Assembly (NCBI RefSeq): GCF_018780075.1
Contig: NZ_JADMKB010000132.1
Coordinates: forward strand, 1 to 64,000
Reading direction: 5' to 3'
DNA: 64,000 nucleotides
Source: Hydrogenophaga sp.
GTDB taxonomy: Bacteria > Pseudomonadota > Gammaproteobacteria > Burkholderiales > Burkholderiaceae_C
In this document: one piece after another, positions 51,020 through 60,463 of the stretch
Numbering within the stretch: position 1 is the stretch's first letter
Layout of the letters: every line of letters begins with the position of its first letter
Made by a program: the position numbers and the translations under genes
Notes under the pieces: model-generated
Told to the model about the DNA's origin: nothing
The model's input: the letters and a program-made list of their open reading frames with translations, nothing else
Databases searched by the model: none

Positions 51020-53014
51020 TCAGTTGTTTTCAGACAATTGATCGAGGATGGCCGGGTTCTCCAGGGTGGAGGTGTCCTGCGTGATCGCTTCGCCCTTGGC
51101 GATCGAGCGCAGCAGGCGGCGCATGATCTTGCCCGAGCGGGTCTTGGGCAAGTTGTCACCGAAGCGGATGTCCTTGGGCTTGGCGATCGGGCCGATCTCC
51201 TTGCCCACCCAGTCGCGCAGCACCTTGGCAATCGCCTTGGCTTCGTCACCCGTGGGGCGCGAGCGCTTGAGCACCACGAAGGCCACGATGGCTTCACCGG
51301 TCAGGTCATCAGGGCGCCCCACCACGGCGGCTTCAGCCACCAGATCGGTCTTGCCCACCAGCGCCGATTCGATCTCCATCGTGCCCATGCGGTGCCCCGA
51401 CACGTTCAGCACGTCGTCGATGCGGCCCGTGATGCGGAAGTAGCCACGATCCACACTGCGCACCGCGCCGTCTCCGGCCAGGTAGTAGCCTTTGAGTTCG
51501 TCAGGGAAGTAGCTCTTCTTGAAACGCTCGGGGTCGCCCCAGATGGTGCGGATCATCGACGGCCAGGGTTTCTTGACGACCAGGATGCCGCCCGCACCGT
51601 TGGGCACATCGTTGCCGGTTTCATCGACGATGGCGGTGGTGATGCCCGGCAACGGCAGCGTGCAGGAGCCTGGCACCAGCGGCGTGGCTCCTGGCAGCGG
51701 GGTGATCATGTGACCACCGGTCTCGGTCTGCCAGAAGGTGTCCACGATGGGGCAACGCTCGCCACCCACGTGCTTGTAGTACCACATCCAGGCTTCGGGG
51801 TTGATGGGCTCACCCACCGAACCGAGCAGGCGCAGGCTGCTCAGGTCCGAGCGCGCCGGGTGCACCTTTTCATCGCCTTCGGCGGCCTTGATCAGCGAGC
51901 GGATCGCCGTGGGAGCCGTGTAGAAAATCGTGCACTTGTGTTTCTCGATCATCTGCCAGAAACGACCGGCGTTCGGGTAGGTGGGCACGCCTTCAAACAC
52001 GATCTGAGTGGCACCAGCGGCCAGTGGGCCGTAGGCCACGTAGGTATGGCCCGTGATCCAGCCGATGTCGGCGGTGCACCAGAACACATCGCTGGGCTTC
52101 AGGTCGAAGGTCCAGTTCATCGTGAGGTTGGCCCACAGCAGGTAGCCACCGGTGCTGTGCTGCACGCCCTTCGGGGTGCCGGTAGAACCGGACGTGTAGA
52201 GCACAAACAGCGGGTGCTCGGCGCTCACCATCTCGGCGGGGCAATCGGTGGAGGCGGCGGCCATCACCTCGTGCATGAAGCTGTCGCGGCCTGCCACCAT
52301 GTTGACGGCGGTGGGCGTGCGCTGGAACACGATCACGTCCTTCACGCACTCGCATCCACCCATGGCGATGCCTTCGTCCACGATGGCCTTCAGTGGCAGT
52401 TCCTTGCCACCGCGCAACTGGTAGTTGGCGGTGATGACCGCCACGGCGCTGGCGTTCTGGATGCGTTCCTGCAGCGCCTTGGCCGAGAAACCACCGAACA
52501 CCACGCTGTGGGTGGCGCCGATGCGGGCGCAGGCCTGCATGGCCACCACGCCTTCAATGGTCATGGGCATGTAGATGACGACGCGGTCGCCCTTCTTCAC
52601 ACCGCGGGCCTTCAAAGCATTCGCAAATTGCGACACCTTGGCCAGCAGTTCCTTGTAAGTGACCTTGGTCACCTCACCACCGTCGGCCTCGAAAATGATG
52701 GCGGTCTTGTTCTCGACCGGCGTGCCCATGTGGCGATCCAGGCAGTTGTACGAGGCGTTCAGCTCGCCATCTTCGAACCACTTGTAGAAAGGCTTGTTGG
52801 ACTCGTCGAGCACCTTGGTGAACGGCTTGCTCCAGGTCAGGGTTTCACGGGCACGCTTGGCCCAGAAGCCTTCGAAGTCGTTCTCGGCCTCGGCGCACAG
52901 CGCGTTGTACGCGTCCATGCCGGAAATGCAAGCCTCTTTGCGGAAGGCTTCGCTGGGTTCAAAAACACGGTTTTCAACCAGGGTCGATTCAATGGACGAC
53001 GACGGCGTTGACAT
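51020..53014 (-). CDS. acs: Acetyl-CoA synthetase
   Basis: GAGGAGA precedes the ATG at 53014 ([16 protein letters not shown]), giving 664 residues. [36 protein letters not shown] and [14 protein letters not shown] (with the acetylatable Lys) are typical of Acs. It makes acetyl-CoA from acetate, ATP and CoA and complements isocitrate lyase for growth on acetate. Confidence 0.98.
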   Translation of the reverse strand: MSTPSSSIESTLVENRVFEPSEAFRKEACISGMDAYNALCAEAENDFEGFWAKRARETLTWSKPFTKVLDESNKPFYKWFEDGELNASYNCLDRHMGTPVENKTAIIFEADGGEVTKVTYKELLAKVSQFANALKARGVKKGDRVVIYMPMTIEGVVAMQACARIGATHSVVFGGFSAKALQERIQNASAVAVITANYQLRGGKELPLKAIVDEGIAMGGCECVKDVIVFQRTPTAVNMVAGRDSFMHEVMAAASTDCPAEMVSAEHPLFVLYTSGSTGTPKGVQHSTGGYLLWANLTMNWTFDLKPSDVFWCTADIGWITGHTYVAYGPLAAGATQIVFEGVPTYPNAGRFWQMIEKHKCTIFYTAPTAIRSLIKAAEGDEKVHPARSDLSSLRLLGSVGEPINPEAWMWYYKHVGGERCPIVDTFWQTETGGHMITPLPGATPLVPGSCTLPLPGITTAIVDETGNDVPNGAGGILVVKKPWPSMIRTIWGDPERFKKSYFPDELKGYYLAGDGAVRSVDRGYFRITGRIDDVLNVSGHRMGTMEIESALVGKTDLVAEAAVVGRPDDLTGEAIVAFVVLKRSRPTGDEAKAIAKVLRDWVGKEIGPIAKPKDIRFGDNLPKTRSGKIMRRLLRSIAKGEAITQDTSTLENPAILDQLSENN

Positions 53015-53206
53015 GGGCAAGTCTCCTCTTGGGGGTGTGATGACAGTGAACCTGGCGAATGTGCGCAAAGGCTCTTACGAGCCGCTTACTGGTGCAAGAG
53101 CCCCCCAGCGGGGACATCGCGCGCGCGCAGCGACATTGTGAGGGAGACCTACAATCGCGCTCAAGCTTTCCCGCGCCAGCGGCCCTCCATTCTTGACAGC
53201 CATTCG

Positions 53207-53806
53207 ATGAGCCACCCACCCAAAACCAACAGCAACCTGCAGGCTCTGCCCAACCTGATTTTCGCCAGCCGCTGGCTGCAGTTGCCGCTGTACCTGGGCC
53301 TGATCTTGGCGCAGGGCATCTATGTGTTCCATTTCTGGGTGGAACTGGTCCATCTGATCGAGGCCGCATTCGGCAACAAGGATGCCCTTGCCGCCCTGGT
53401 CAAGAGCATTGGCTACAAGGAATCCTTCGAGGTCACCTCGCTCAACGAGACCATCATCATGCTGGTGGTGCTGGCGCTGATCGATGTGGTGATGATCTCC
53501 AACCTGCTGATCATGGTGATCGTGGGTGGCTACGAAACCTTCGTGAGCCGCATGAACCTGGAAAGCCACCCCGACCAGCCCGAGTGGCTCAGCCATGTGA
53601 ACGCGTCGGTGCTGAAGGTCAAACTGGCCACCGCCATCATCGGCATCTCGTCGATCCACCTGCTCAAGACCTTCATCAACGCCGCCAACTACGACGAAAA
53701 GGTGCTGATGTGGCAGACCATCATCCATGTGGTGTTCCTGCTCAGCGCCATGGCCATCGCGGTGACCGATCGACTGATGAGCAAACCCGTTGGCAGCGAC
53801 CACTGA
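53207..53806 (+). CDS. UPF0114/YqhA family membrane protein (TIGR00645)
   Basis: Starting at 53207 (MSHPPKTNSNLQALPNLIFA), this 199-residue protein has about four membrane helices and the family pattern ASRWLQLPLYLGLILAQG and LLIMVIVGGYETFVSRM. The function of the family is unknown. Confidence 0.9.
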   Translation: MSHPPKTNSNLQALPNLIFASRWLQLPLYLGLILAQGIYVFHFWVELVHLIEAAFGNKDALAALVKSIGYKESFEVTSLNETIIMLVVLALIDVVMISNLLIMVIVGGYETFVSRMNLESHPDQPEWLSHVNASVLKVKLATAIIGISSIHLLKTFINAANYDEKVLMWQTIIHVVFLLSAMAIAVTDRLMSKPVGSDH

Positions 53807-53828
53807 ACCCCCAGCAACGGATTCCCGG

Positions 53829-53853
53829 AAGCGGCCCTCGTGGCCGCTTTTTT
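53829..53853 (+). terminator. Intrinsic terminator after the UPF0114 gene
   Basis: AAGCGGCC and GGCCGCTT form an 8-bp stem with a 5-nt loop followed by TTTTG, between the UPF0114 gene and the convergent fumC. Confidence 0.88.
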
Positions 53854-53873
53854 GTTCTGGTGCCTGATCAAGC

Positions 53874-55259
53874 TCAGCGGCCGACCATCCGCTGTGGCAC
53901 CACCCAGCGGTCAAAGTCCTCCGCCGAGACGTGCCCCAGCGCCAAAGCGGCCTCGCGCAGAGTCAAACCCTCACGGTGCGCCTTCTTTGCGATCTGTGCC
54001 GCCCGGTCGTAGCCGATGTGCGGGTTCAGCGCGGTCACCAGCATCAACGACCGCTCCAGCAGCTCGGCGATGCGTTCGCGGTTGGGCTCGATGCCGACCG
54101 CGCAGTGCGCGTTGAAGCTCGCCATGCCATCGGCCAGCAGGCGCACGCTCTGCAGGAAGTTGTGCGCCACCATCGGGCGGAACACGTTGAGTTCGAAGTT
54201 GCCCGAGGCCCCGCCAATGTTGATCGCCACATCGTTGCCCATCACCTGACAGCACAACATGGTCAGCGCCTCGCACTGCGTCGGGTTGACCTTGCCCGGC
54301 ATGATGGACGAGCCGGGTTCATTTTCTGGAATGGACAGTTCGCCCAGCCCGCTGCGCGGACCACTCGCCAGCCAGCGCACGTCGTTGGCGATCTTCATCA
54401 GGCTGGCCGCCAGGCCTTTCAAGGCGCCGTGTGCATGCACCAGCGCATCACAACTGGCGAGCGCTTCGAACTTGTTGGGCGCGCTCACCAGCGGCAGCCC
54501 GGTGTGGCGGGCCAGCTCGGCCGCCACCTGATCGGCAAAGCCCGGCGGTGCGTTGAGCCCGGTACCCACGGCCGTGCCGCCCAGCGCCAGCTCGCACAGG
54601 TGAGGCAGCGCGGCGCGCACATGGCGCTCCGCATGTGACAGCTGCGCCACCCAGCCCGAGATCTCCTGCCCCAGCGTGAGGGGGGTCGCGTCCTGCAGGT
54701 GGGTGCGGCCGATCTTCACGATGTCGTCAAAGGCCACCGCCTTCGCGGCCAGGGTCTCGCGCAAACCCGCCAAGGCCGGCAGCAGGCGCTGCGTCAGCCC
54801 CTCCACCGCCGCCAGCTGCATGGCGGTGGGGAACACGTCGTTGGACGACTGGCTGCGGTTCACGTCGTCGTTCGGGTGCACCCGCCGGTCTGCGCCCTTC
54901 GTGCCGCCCAGCAACTCGCTGGCGCGGTTGGCCAGCACCTCGTTCAGGTTCATGTTGCTCTGGGTGCCCGAACCGGTCTGCCAGACCACCAGCGGAAATT
55001 CGCCGCTGTGCCGCCCAGCGATCACCTCGTCGGCCGCCGCCACGATGGCCTGCGCCGTGCCCGCATCCAGGCCCGCCAGCGACGGGTTCACCACCGCGCA
55101 GGCCCGCTTGACCTGCGCCAGCGCGCGGATCAGCTCCACCGGCAGGCGCTCGCCGGAGATGTCGAAATGTTCGAGCGAGCGCTGGGTTTGCGCGCCCCAC
55201 AGGCGGTCGGCGGGCACCTCGATCGGCCCCATGCTGTCGGATTCGGTCCGGGTGTTCAT
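53874..55259 (-). CDS. fumC: Class II fumarate hydratase
   Basis: GGAGG precedes the ATG at 55259, giving 461 residues. [19 protein letters not shown] and the superfamily signature [16 protein letters not shown] are present. It interconverts fumarate and malate without an Fe-S cluster, so it stays active under oxidative stress. It is divergent from the class I fumarase gene at 55392; the 132 bp between may hold both promoters. Confidence 0.97.
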   Translation of the reverse strand: MNTRTESDSMGPIEVPADRLWGAQTQRSLEHFDISGERLPVELIRALAQVKRACAVVNPSLAGLDAGTAQAIVAAADEVIAGRHSGEFPLVVWQTGSGTQSNMNLNEVLANRASELLGGTKGADRRVHPNDDVNRSQSSNDVFPTAMQLAAVEGLTQRLLPALAGLRETLAAKAVAFDDIVKIGRTHLQDATPLTLGQEISGWVAQLSHAERHVRAALPHLCELALGGTAVGTGLNAPPGFADQVAAELARHTGLPLVSAPNKFEALASCDALVHAHGALKGLAASLMKIANDVRWLASGPRSGLGELSIPENEPGSSIMPGKVNPTQCEALTMLCCQVMGNDVAINIGGASGNFELNVFRPMVAHNFLQSVRLLADGMASFNAHCAVGIEPNRERIAELLERSLMLVTALNPHIGYDRAAQIAKKAHREGLTLREAALALGHVSAEDFDRWVVPQRMVGR

Positions 55260-55391
55260 GCTTGGCCTCCAGTCGTCAGCCGTTGAAAGGCTGGGCCTGT
55301 CAAAATAACGGGCTGATCCCACCGTAGCAGACCTTGCGCCGCGCCACCAGCGCGGCACGCCTTGTCCACGTCCCCACCATTGCCCCACGCC

Positions 55392-56945
55392 ATGACCACG
55401 AGCATCCGCCAGAACGACCTGATCGAATCCGTCGCCGCCGCCCTGCAGTACATCAGCTACTACCACCCGGCCGACTACATCGCCCACCTGGCCCGCGCCT
55501 ACGAGCGCGAGCAAAGCGCCGCCGCCAAGGACGCGATCGCGCAGATCCTGACCAACAGCAAGATGAGCGCCACCGGCCACCGCCCGATCTGCCAGGACAC
55601 CGGCATCGTCAACGTGTTCCTGAAGGTGGGCATGGACGTGCGCTGGGAAGGCTTCACCGGCAGCCTGGACGACGCCATCAACGAAGGCGTGCGCCGTGGC
55701 TACAACCACCCCGACAACACGCTGCGCGCCAGCGTGGTGGCCGACCCGCAGTTCGCCCGCAAGAACACCAAGGACAACACGCCGGCCGTGATCTTCACCG
55801 AGATCGTGCCCGGCAATACGGTGGAAGTGACCGTGGCCGCCAAAGGCGGTGGCTCCGAAAACAAGTCCAAGATGGTCATGCTCAACCCGGGCGACAACGT
55901 GGTCGACTGGGTGCTGAAGACCGTGCCCACCATGGGCGCCGGCTGGTGCCCGCCCGGCATGCTGGGCATCGGCATCGGCGGCACCGCCGAAAAGGCCGTG
56001 CTGATGGCCAAGGAAAGCCTGATGGACGACCTGGACATGTACGAACTGCAGGCCAAGGCCTCCAAAGGCGAGAAGCTCAGCAAGGTCGAAGAAATGCGCC
56101 TGGAGCTGTTCGAGAAGGTCAACGCGCTGGGCATCGGTGCGCAGGGCTTGGGTGGTCTGACCACCGTGCTCGACGTCAAGATCAAGATGTACCCCACGCA
56201 CGCGGCCAGCAAGCCCGTGGCGATGATCCCCAACTGCGCCGCCACCCGCCACGCGCACTTCGTGCTCGACGGCAGCGGCCCGGTCTACATCGACCCGCCG
56301 AGCCTGGACCTGTGGCCCGACGTGGCCTGGACGCCCGACTATGTGAAAAGCAAGAAGGTCGACCTCAATGCGCTCTCCGCCGCCGAGGTGGCGAGCTGGA
56401 AGCCCGGCGACACCTTGCTGCTGAACGGCAAGATGCTCACCGGCCGCGATGCCGCGCACAAGCGCATCCAGGACATGCTGGCCAAGGGCGAGAAGCTGCC
56501 GGTGGACTTCACCAACCGCGTCATTTACTACGTCGGCCCGGTCGATCCGGTCAAGGGCGAGGCCGTGGGCCCGGCCGGCCCCACCACCGCCACCCGCATG
56601 GACGGCTTCACCGAGATGATGCTGGCCCAGACCGGCCTGATCGCCATGGTCGGCAAGGCCGAGCGCGGTCCGGTCGCCATCGAGGCCATCAAGAAACACC
56701 AGTCGGCCTACCTGATGGCCGTGGGCGGTGCCGCCTACCTGGTGTCCAAGGCCATCAAGACCGCGAAGGTGGTCGGCTTTGCCGACCTGGGCATGGAAGC
56801 CATCTACGAATTCGACGTGGTCGACATGCCGGTCACGGTGGCGGTGGACGCCGGCGGCACCAGCGCCCACATCACTGGCCCGGCCGAGTGGAGCAAGCGC
56901 ATCGCCTCCGGCGAGTTCAAGGGCATTCCGGTGGGCGCTGCTTGA
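55392..56945 (+). CDS. fumA: Class I fumarate hydratase, Fe-S dependent
   Basis: Starting at 55392 ([20 protein letters not shown]), this 517-residue protein has [17 protein letters not shown] and [13 protein letters not shown], the three Cys regions that ligate the 4Fe-4S cluster of class I fumarases. It carries the same reaction as FumC. The stop codon overlaps the TTG start of murI. Confidence 0.96.
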   Translation: MTTSIRQNDLIESVAAALQYISYYHPADYIAHLARAYEREQSAAAKDAIAQILTNSKMSATGHRPICQDTGIVNVFLKVGMDVRWEGFTGSLDDAINEGVRRGYNHPDNTLRASVVADPQFARKNTKDNTPAVIFTEIVPGNTVEVTVAAKGGGSENKSKMVMLNPGDNVVDWVLKTVPTMGAGWCPPGMLGIGIGGTAEKAVLMAKESLMDDLDMYELQAKASKGEKLSKVEEMRLELFEKVNALGIGAQGLGGLTTVLDVKIKMYPTHAASKPVAMIPNCAATRHAHFVLDGSGPVYIDPPSLDLWPDVAWTPDYVKSKKVDLNALSAAEVASWKPGDTLLLNGKMLTGRDAAHKRIQDMLAKGEKLPVDFTNRVIYYVGPVDPVKGEAVGPAGPTTATRMDGFTEMMLAQTGLIAMVGKAERGPVAIEAIKKHQSAYLMAVGGAAYLVSKAIKTAKVVGFADLGMEAIYEFDVVDMPVTVAVDAGGTSAHITGPAEWSKRIASGEFKGIPVGAA

Positions 56946-57769
56946 ACCAGGGCAGCCACACCGTCGGGGTGTTCGACAGCGGGGTCGGGGGCCTGAGCGT
57001 GCTCCGGGCCCTGCTCGCCGAAATGCCGCGGGCGCACTTTGTCTACCTCGCCGATGGCGCTCACGCGCCTTACGGCGAACGCAGTGCCGAGCAAGTGGCC
57101 GAGCGCGCGCACCGCATCACCCGGCGCCTGCGCGACAGCTTTGGCATCGACGCACTGGTCGTGGCCTGCAACACCGCCACCGCACTGGCCATTGAAGGCC
57201 TGCGCGAGCAACACCTGGGCTGGCCCATCGTCGGGGTGGAACCGGCGCTCAAGCCGGCAGCGGCCCTCACGCACACCGGCCATGTGGGCGTGATCGGGAC
57301 GCGGGGCACCGTGGAGAGCGCCCGTGTCGCCCGATTGCGCGATCGGCTCCAGAGCGAGGCCCTCACGCCCCTGCACTTCAGCCTCCAGGCATGCGACGGC
57401 CTCGCCGACGCCATCGAGCGGGACGACCAACCCGCCATCCAAGCGCTGAGTCAGCGCTACATCGGAGCGCTGCTTTCCCAGACAAGCACCTTGGCCCCGA
57501 TGGACACGTTGGTGCTGGGTTGCACCCACTACCCTTTCGCCTCAGAAATCTTGCAGGCGCTCTGTGGTCCGAACGTCACGATGGTGGAAACCGGTGCGCC
57601 CGTGGCGCGACGCACGCGCCAGGTGCTGGAAGCCTTGCCCCGCCTTGAAACCCGGCCGGTCGTTGCCCCGGGTGTCACGCTGCTCTCGACGGGAGACCCT
57701 GAACCGCTGGCACGCGCCGCGCGGCGCTGGCTGGGTCTGGACGTTGCGGGTCAACACCTGGCCTGCTGA
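56942..57769 (+). CDS. murI: Glutamate racemase, TTG start overlapping fumA
   Basis: The frame reads [20 protein letters not shown]. The TTG at 56942 overlaps the fumA stop (TTGA) and gives 275 residues, close to the family norm. The next possible start lies inside the conserved GVFDSG motif, too late. Both catalytic cysteines are visible in [10 protein letters not shown] and VLGCTHYPF. It makes D-glutamate for peptidoglycan. Overlap suggests translational coupling to fumA. Confidence 0.92.
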   Translation: MNQGSHTVGVFDSGVGGLSVLRALLAEMPRAHFVYLADGAHAPYGERSAEQVAERAHRITRRLRDSFGIDALVVACNTATALAIEGLREQHLGWPIVGVEPALKPAAALTHTGHVGVIGTRGTVESARVARLRDRLQSEALTPLHFSLQACDGLADAIERDDQPAIQALSQRYIGALLSQTSTLAPMDTLVLGCTHYPFASEILQALCGPNVTMVETGAPVARRTRQVLEALPRLETRPVVAPGVTLLSTGDPEPLARAARRWLGLDVAGQHLAC

Positions 57770-57781
57770 TCCCTGTACCGC

Positions 57782-59080
57782 TCAATCGGTGGCCAAGGCG
57801 GCCCGGCGACCACGCGCCATGTTCACCGGCTGGAGCAACACCAGACCCACGGCAAACAACACCGCGGTGGATGCGATGGCCAGTCGCTGATTGCCATCGG
57901 TGGCCCAGGTGATCGCGCCGTAGGTCAAAGGTCCGATGATGCTGGCCAGGCGCGTCGCGAAGGTCCAGAGACCATAGAACTCGGCCAGTTGAGCTGGCGG
58001 CGCGAAAAGCCCCGCCATGGCGCGCCCGGACGACTGGCTGGATCCCATGCACAGTCCGGCAATGACGGCGGCGTACCAGAAACCGCCTTTGGTGGTGGTG
58101 AGCGCCGCAATGACGCAGGTCGCCATCCACCCGACCAGCGTGATGCCCAGGGCCAGCTTGTGACCGATGCGATCCTGCCAGTAACCGAACGCAAAGGCCC
58201 CCAGCGCAGCGGCGATGTTCAGCACAAAGATCAGCACCATCGTTTCCTGCTGCGCGAAGCCAATGACCTGCTCAGCGTAAATGGCCGCAAGAGCGATCGT
58301 GACCGCCACCCCGCCCTGATAAGCCACCGCGCAGGCCAACAGCCACATGTAGTCCTTGTAGTGCTTGGCACGTCGGTAGGTGCCGAGCAAACGCCGCCAG
58401 GCAGACCCCAGGTTGCCCGCCGGCTGGTTTTGGCTGGGGATCGTGCGCTCTCGCAGCAAGCCGAATGTGAACAAGGAAGCCACCGCGAACAGCGTCGCGG
58501 TGAGCAGCATGGTCAGCGGCACAAATTGCTCAGCGGTCTTTCCTGCGGCCTGAGACTGCAGCACGATCACCAAGCTCAAGCCCAATGCCAACATGCCCCC
58601 CAGGTAACCAAAACTCCAGCCCCAGCCACTGACACGGCCCATGGAATCGGGCCGAGCCAGTTCAGGCAGAAACGCGGCGATCAGCGACTCGCCCCAAGAG
58701 AAGAAAACGTTGGACACGATGACCAACCCGATGGCCAGCGCCACGCCGCCCGGCGCCACCAGTGAGAGCGCCGCCGTGCTCACCACACAACCCAAGGTCG
58801 TGAGCACCAGCAGGCGCTTCTTGGCGCCATGCCGGTCGGCCCACGCACCGATGGCCGGCATGCTCAACATGACGATCGCGTGCGAGGCACTGAGCGCAGC
58901 CGTCCACGCAAACGTTGCCCAAGGAGCGCCACCCGCCACGGCACCCACGAAGTAGGCCGCAAAAACGGCCGTGAGCACGACCGTGGTGTAACCCGAGTTG
59001 GCGAAGTCGTACATCGCCCACCCCAACAGCTCGCGCTTGCGAACCCCTGGGTTGAGGGCGTCGGTAGAAAACACCGTCAT
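57782..59080 (-). CDS. MFS transporter, UMF1/Atg22-like family
   Basis: The 432-residue protein has about 12 membrane helices. The start LLGWAMYDFANSGYTTVVLT is the hallmark of the UMF1 family related to yeast Atg22. The substrate is unknown; some members export amino acids or other metabolites. Its stop is 13 bp from the murI stop (convergent). Confidence 0.85.
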   Translation of the reverse strand: MTVFSTDALNPGVRKRELLGWAMYDFANSGYTTVVLTAVFAAYFVGAVAGGAPWATFAWTAALSASHAIVMLSMPAIGAWADRHGAKKRLLVLTTLGCVVSTAALSLVAPGGVALAIGLVIVSNVFFSWGESLIAAFLPELARPDSMGRVSGWGWSFGYLGGMLALGLSLVIVLQSQAAGKTAEQFVPLTMLLTATLFAVASLFTFGLLRERTIPSQNQPAGNLGSAWRRLLGTYRRAKHYKDYMWLLACAVAYQGGVAVTIALAAIYAEQVIGFAQQETMVLIFVLNIAAALGAFAFGYWQDRIGHKLALGITLVGWMATCVIAALTTTKGGFWYAAVIAGLCMGSSQSSGRAMAGLFAPPAQLAEFYGLWTFATRLASIIGPLTYGAITWATDGNQRLAIASTAVLFAVGLVLLQPVNMARGRRAALATD

Positions 59081-59155
59081 CCGGATCCTATTCGGAGGTT
59101 GCTGGAACGCGCCCGCCCTGATGGTGGCGCGCCTCGGACAAACGAAGCCTGGGCG

Positions 59156-59779
59156 TCAATGGAGGTGCCGGGGCTTGCGCCCACCACCATGACCGGACGA
59201 TCCTCCATGCCCGCGGGGTGGTTTCCCAAGCTGCATGGAGCTCACAAGCGCATCAAAGCGCTCCGTGAACAACCCGTCGATGGCAGCCACCACGCTGCCC
59301 AGCTCCGAGGCGTCAAAGTGCCGCTCCATGACGTGCACGACATCTTCCACCAGCAGGTCGCGCTGAGCCTGCATGATCGCCGCCGGCGTCGGACCGACAA
59401 AACACATCATGAAGTCGTCACGCGCCTCTTCTTCCGACGCCCCATCCTCTTCGTCGAACTCCGTGTCGTAGAACGACACCTCCAGGGGAGCCCCTGAAGC
59501 CGCAATGTCATTCAGCCCCATGCAGGCCTCTTCGATCACCTGCCGGAAATCTTCGTCACCCGGTACTGTCCAGCACATCTGGAGCAGGTGCGCCTCGGCA
59601 TCGAACCGGATGCCGGGCTCATCTTCGTAGGTGCTCTCGGCGGCGGCGGCCAGCGAACGCGCGCCAGCGTACTGCCAGAGCGGCTTGAGCGCATCCTGAA
59701 TCTGGCTGTAGGCCACATCCTCGCGCAGGGGCACATCCCCATGCACATGGATTTCAAAAGGCGCGTTGTATCGGGTCAT
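59156..59779 (-). CDS. Hypothetical protein, conserved acidic
   Basis: The 207-residue protein begins MTRYNAPFEIHVHGDVPLRE. The middle is rich in Asp and Glu (DTEFDEEDGASEEEARDDF), and the C-terminal tail is rich in Gly, His and Arg (GHGGSSGHGGGRKPRHLH). No membrane helix or catalytic motif is seen. I do not recognise a characterised family. It precedes the tRNA-Leu gene, and its codon pattern is like that of its neighbours, so it is probably real. Confidence 0.7.
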   Translation of the reverse strand: MTRYNAPFEIHVHGDVPLREDVAYSQIQDALKPLWQYAGARSLAAAAESTYEDEPGIRFDAEAHLLQMCWTVPGDEDFRQVIEEACMGLNDIAASGAPLEVSFYDTEFDEEDGASEEEARDDFMMCFVGPTPAAIMQAQRDLLVEDVVHVMERHFDASELGSVVAAIDGLFTERFDALVSSMQLGKPPRGHGGSSGHGGGRKPRHLH

Positions 59780-59822
59780 GGAAACTCACTGTAGCGACGA
59801 AAACCGCAAAAGCCTAGAGGTG

Positions 59823-59911
59823 TGGTGCCTCGAACCGGAATCGAACCGGTACGGCCTGTTAAAGCCGGCGGATTTTAAGTCCGCTGTGTCTACCAATTTC
59901 ACCATCGAGGC
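59823..59911 (-). tRNA. tRNA-Leu (anticodon TAA)
   Basis: An 89-nt class II tRNA with a GCCTCGA/TCGAGGC acceptor stem and encoded CCA. The anticodon arm GCGGA-CTTAAAA-TCCGC gives TAA, and a long variable arm follows, typical of Leu. Confidence 0.97.
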
Positions 59912-60018
59912 CACCGGTGATTGTCGCAGGTTCACTCGGACACCTTTGGCCAGGGTTGCGGCCAAGGCACGCGCCCAGGAAGCTTTGACTGCCGAAGGCA
60001 CGCCGGCGATGGAACAAT

Positions 60019-60045
60019 AAAAAGGGAAGCACTGCTTCCCTTTTT
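60019..60045 (-). terminator. Terminator after first tRNA-Gly
   Basis: AAAAAGGGAAGC and GCTTCCCTTTTT form a 12-bp stem with a 3-nt loop. It lies between tRNA-Gly (60052) and tRNA-Leu and is nearly the same as the hairpin after the second tRNA-Gly. Confidence 0.88.
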
Positions 60046-60051
60046 TGATAT

Positions 60052-60127
<76 letters not shown>

Positions 60128-60149
60128 ATTGCCTGACACCAGTTGTGAC

Positions 60150-60223
60150 TGGAGGCGCGACCCGGAGTCGAACCGGGCTAGACGGATTTGCAATCCGTTG
60201 CATAACCGATTTGCTATCGCGCC
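60150..60223 (-). tRNA. tRNA-Cys (anticodon GCA)
   Basis: A 74-nt tRNA with a GGCGCGA/TCGCGCC acceptor stem and encoded CCA. The anticodon arm ACGGA-TTGCAAA-TCCGT gives GCA. It lies between the two tRNA-Gly copies. Confidence 0.97.
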
Positions 60224-60264
60224 CAAAACGCCGGATCGGGAAACCCCTCTCCACCGCCATCGAC

Positions 60265-60293
60265 AAAAAAGGGAAGCCGGGCTTCCCTTTTTT
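60265..60293 (-). terminator. Terminator after second tRNA-Gly
   Basis: AAAAAAGGGAAGC and GCTTCCCTTTTTT form a 13-bp stem with a 3-nt loop, downstream of the tRNA-Gly at 60300 on the minus strand and before tRNA-Cys. Confidence 0.88.
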
Positions 60294-60299
60294 TGAAAC

Positions 60300-60375
<76 letters not shown>

Positions 60376-60463
60376 AAACTTCCGACGTTTGGTGATGTTC
60401 GTCGGAAGCTGAAATTCTAGCTTAGAAAACGCCCTCTTTTCAAGCCCCCTCAACTTTTTTGAA

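Noticed and set aside
53874-56870. A 998-residue open frame on the minus strand
   Set aside because: Only the last 461 residues (from 55259) are FumC. The upstream part is the antisense of fumA, with His/Gly/Asp-rich composition typical of GC-rich shadow frames.
55334-57769. An 811-residue open frame on the plus strand
   Set aside because: Only the part from 56942 is MurI. The earlier part is a shifted frame of fumA without family similarity.
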